Assembly: GCA_030951065.1 (NCBI GenBank)
Contig: JAUZQH010000102.1
Coordinates: 1-7,491, forward strand
Direction of reading: 5' to 3'
Length of the DNA: 7,491 bases
DNA from: Mariprofundus sp.
GTDB taxonomy: Bacteria > Pseudomonadota > Zetaproteobacteria > Mariprofundales > Mariprofundaceae
In this document: positions 5,981-7,491 of the stretch, piece by piece
Layout: every line of letters begins with the position of its first letter
Position numbering within the stretch: position 1 is the first letter of the stretch
Notes under the pieces: model-generated
The model's input: only the letters and a program-made list of their open reading frames with translations
Told to the model about the DNA's origin: nothing
The model's database searches: none
Program-made: the position numbers and the translations under genes

Positions 5981-7186
5981 TCAAGATTTTCTCAGCATAC
6001 AAAACAGCGCTTTGGGCGGATCATTCTGTACGGCAGATGCAAACAGTGTGGAACGCATCTCGACCAATTCAAACCCGTCAGCAAAGAAGTGGCGGATATC
6101 TTCTTCACCATATCGCCCCGGCGGGCCCTGTTCCCGTGTTTCATCCTGATGGAAACATTTGAGCAGCAATAACCCCTGCGGCTTAAGCAAACGCCTCACC
6201 GTGGCCAGATATACCTGCTGATCGGCAGGTTCAGTAAAACAGTGGAAAACACCGCGATCCAGAATCAGGTCAAACGGGCCTGCGAGCTTGCTATCCAGCA
6301 CATCATCGACGTGGAATTTGATGGATATGTTTTCTGTATCGGCAAATTGACGGGCGGATGTCACAGCAGTTTGCGAAATATCGCTGGCAGTGACATTGAA
6401 ACCCTGTTTGGCCAGCGCAACAGCCTGAGTGCCGGGGCCACAGCCGATATCGAGCACATCACCTGCCGTAATATCAAACTGCTCCAGAGCCTGCGCAAAA
6501 TCAGCATCCAGGTCCCGATAGAACCATGGCAGTTGTTGTACCGGCGTTTCCTGATAACGTGCTTCCCAGCCTGCATTGACAGGTGCCTGCCATGGCGAAC
6601 CCCATTGCCCGTCATGAACAATCGTCTCCAGTGGCTTGCGCGTTCTTGCATCTGTTTCCATGGGCTGAAATTCCTCACCCAGCTTTGCCATATCGCCGGG
6701 ATAACCCATCGCAACCACGCTGATCGCATGCACCTGATCCGGCAGTGCAAATACCTGTTTCAATGCATCGGCATCAAAACCGCCCATCTGATGGCTTGCC
6801 AGTCCCATTGCTGCAGCCTGCAGGCAGAGGCAGATCGTAGCTTGTCCCGTATCATATTCGGCCCAACGGTTGGGCTTGCCGTTATGTGAAAATGCCGGCT
6901 CTGCAAGCGAAACAATCAGTATCGGTGCATGTCTGGCCCAGAGCTGGTTCTTCGGTGCAAGCGATTCAACCACCCCGTCCCAGGCCATTTTGTCAGCGAA
7001 GCGATTGGCAACAATATAATGCCACGGTTCCTCGCCGAAACAGGAAGGAGCCCAGCGCGCTGCTTCCAGGCATGATGCGAGCAATTCGTCTGCAACCGGC
7101 TTTTCAGCGTCAAAAGCGCGTGTACTCCAGCGCTCTGCAAACAGTCGCTCGATCGGTGCCTGCACATGCATACGTTGTTGGGCCAT
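5981..7186 (-). CDS. Nitroreductase fused to a class I SAM-dependent methyltransferase
   Basis: This 401-residue protein joins two complete domains. Residues 1-200 are an FMN nitroreductase. ERWSTRAFD (18-26) is the FMN-phosphate region, WAPSCFGEEPWHYIVA (45-60) is typical, and GLASHQMGGFD (128-138), VAMGYPGD (158-165) and RKPLETIVHDGQWG (183-196) follow; the last is the usual end of this family. Residues from about 206 are a Rossmann methyltransferase. VLDIGCGPGTQ (244-254) is motif I, D269 is the acid after strand 2, FDLILDRGVFHCF (305-317) follows, and LLKPQGLLLLKCF (333-345) is the post-motif region. It resembles thiopurine/TehB-like small-molecule methyltransferases. The linker is only about 10 residues, with no break in the frame. 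The start at 7186 has AAGGAG (7192-7197) 5 nt away, just behind the previous gene's stop. The likely role is reduction of a nitro, quinone or similar substrate followed by methyl capping; the substrate is unknown. Confidence 0.9.
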   Translation of the reverse strand: MAQQRMHVQAPIERLFAERWSTRAFDAEKPVADELLASCLEAARWAPSCFGEEPWHYIVANRFADKMAWDGVVESLAPKNQLWARHAPILIVSLAEPAFSHNGKPNRWAEYDTGQATICLCLQAAAMGLASHQMGGFDADALKQVFALPDQVHAISVVAMGYPGDMAKLGEEFQPMETDARTRKPLETIVHDGQWGSPWQAPVNAGWEARYQETPVQQLPWFYRDLDADFAQALEQFDITAGDVLDIGCGPGTQAVALAKQGFNVTASDISQTAVTSARQFADTENISIKFHVDDVLDSKLAGPFDLILDRGVFHCFTEPADQQVYLATVRRLLKPQGLLLLKCFHQDETREQGPPGRYGEEDIRHFFADGFELVEMRSTLFASAVQNDPPKALFCMLRKS

Positions 7187-7198
7187 GCTTTCTCCTTG

Positions 7199-7435
7199 TT
7201 ACAATTCGTTGTGTGAGCCGTCGCAGAAAGGCGGGGTTTTGGTCTGTTTGCACTGGCACAGGACCACCGTTTGTTTCCCGGTAATTTCAACCACCTGCGG
7301 CGAAAATTCGCTGCCCTCATGGGAACCGTCGCAAAACGGCTTGTTCTTTGAGCGGCCACAAGCACACCAGTAATAGGTTCCGGGTTCCAGTTCCAGCACA
7401 GCCGGTTCTGTTGCTGCGATCACCGGTTCAGTCAT
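7199..7435 (-). CDS. Small double-CDGSH iron-sulfur protein
   Basis: A 78-residue protein consisting of little more than two CDGSH modules in tandem, each of which should hold a redox-active [2Fe-2S] cluster on three Cys and one His: C24, C26, C35, H39 and C60, C62, C71, H75. Bacterial proteins of this size are known in the CDGSH/mitoNEET family and are soluble; no membrane anchor is visible. From residue 20 it aligns without gaps to the N-terminus of the CDGSH/GltB-like fusion protein in the same cluster, with 31 of 59 residues identical by hand count. The ATG at 7435 has AGGGAGG (7441-7447) 5 nt upstream, and the next gene starts only 12 nt after its stop. It may pass electrons to or from the flavoenzymes of the cluster, which is inference from the neighbourhood. 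It seems to be the first gene of the run as far as the window shows. Confidence 0.93.
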   Translation of the reverse strand: MTEPVIAATEPAVLELEPGTYYWCACGRSKNKPFCDGSHEGSEFSPQVVEITGKQTVVLCQCKQTKTPPFCDGSHNEL

Positions 7436-7445
7436 GACCGCCTCC

Positions 7446-7481
7446 CTGTTTATGATGCTGTTTGTACATCTGTTTATGAAA
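7446..7481. repeat. Three 12-bp direct repeats in the leader of the CDGSH gene
   Basis: Three copies of CTGTTT(A/G)T(G/A)NNN stand head to tail with an exact 12-bp period (7446-7457, 7458-7469, 7470-7481). The first and third copies share CTGTTTATG. They lie directly upstream of the ribosome site of the first visible gene of the minus-strand cluster, where a regulator could bind. In one minus-strand frame they would read as a His/Lys/Gln-rich peptide repeat, so they could instead be coding sequence of an overlapping upstream gene. Confidence 0.4.
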
Positions 7482-7491
7482 TGCGGTAAAT

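Noticed and set aside
6242..6889. 215-codon open frame on the + strand
   Set aside because: It is antisense to the nitroreductase-methyltransferase gene, crosses the domain boundary and has no recognisable motifs.
5981..7186. Two separate genes with a frameshift between nitroreductase and methyltransferase
   Set aside because: The frame is continuous, the linker has no stop, and there is no ribosome site with a start codon in a place that would suit an independent methyltransferase.
7474..7491. End of an upstream minus-strand gene (IYRIS then TAA)
   Set aside because: Only five codons are visible, so neither a gene nor its frame can be supported.

Overview
The window comes from a Gram-negative bacterium, most likely a proteobacterium with moderate GC. 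The AccD, NemA-type and glutathionyl-hydroquinone-reductase-type proteins all read like proteobacterial enzymes, and the presence of a glutathione-dependent reductase points the same way. I cannot name the genus from sequence alone.

Layout. One housekeeping gene lies on the + strand: accD (81-950), the beta subunit of acetyl-CoA carboxylase carboxyltransferase. It converges on a run of minus-strand genes that fills the rest of the window. In transcription order these are: a small double-CDGSH iron-sulfur protein (7435-7199); a nitroreductase fused to a SAM-dependent methyltransferase (7186-5981); an Old Yellow Enzyme of the NemA type (5868-4801); a 69-codon leftover of another gene (4793-4587); a glutathionyl-hydroquinone reductase (4586-3642); a double-CDGSH domain fused to a glutamate-synthase-like FMN/[3Fe-4S] domain (3645-2080); and a pirin-family cupin (2083-1364). 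Several junctions are tight: two ATGA overlaps, a 12-nt gap between the first two genes, and a 7-nt gap after nemA. The 112-bp gap before nemA is the only sizeable break and could hold a second promoter.

Theme. Nearly every minus-strand gene belongs to a redox family linked to quinones, nitro compounds or other electrophiles: flavin reductases, a glutathione-dependent reductase, a pirin and two CDGSH iron-sulfur modules. My reading is an electrophile/quinone detoxification operon. The CDGSH proteins could carry electrons to or from the flavoenzymes, but that role is inference. Two of the proteins have unusual domain fusions.

The 413-bp convergent gap (951-1363) has no gene but is full of structure. 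A 267-bp MITE-like element with perfect 17-bp terminal inverted repeats starts inside the accD stop codon. A train of consecutive hairpins follows and ends where the pirin gene stops, and that pirin appears to lack its usual C-terminal tail. Mobile or repeat DNA may have trimmed both converging genes.
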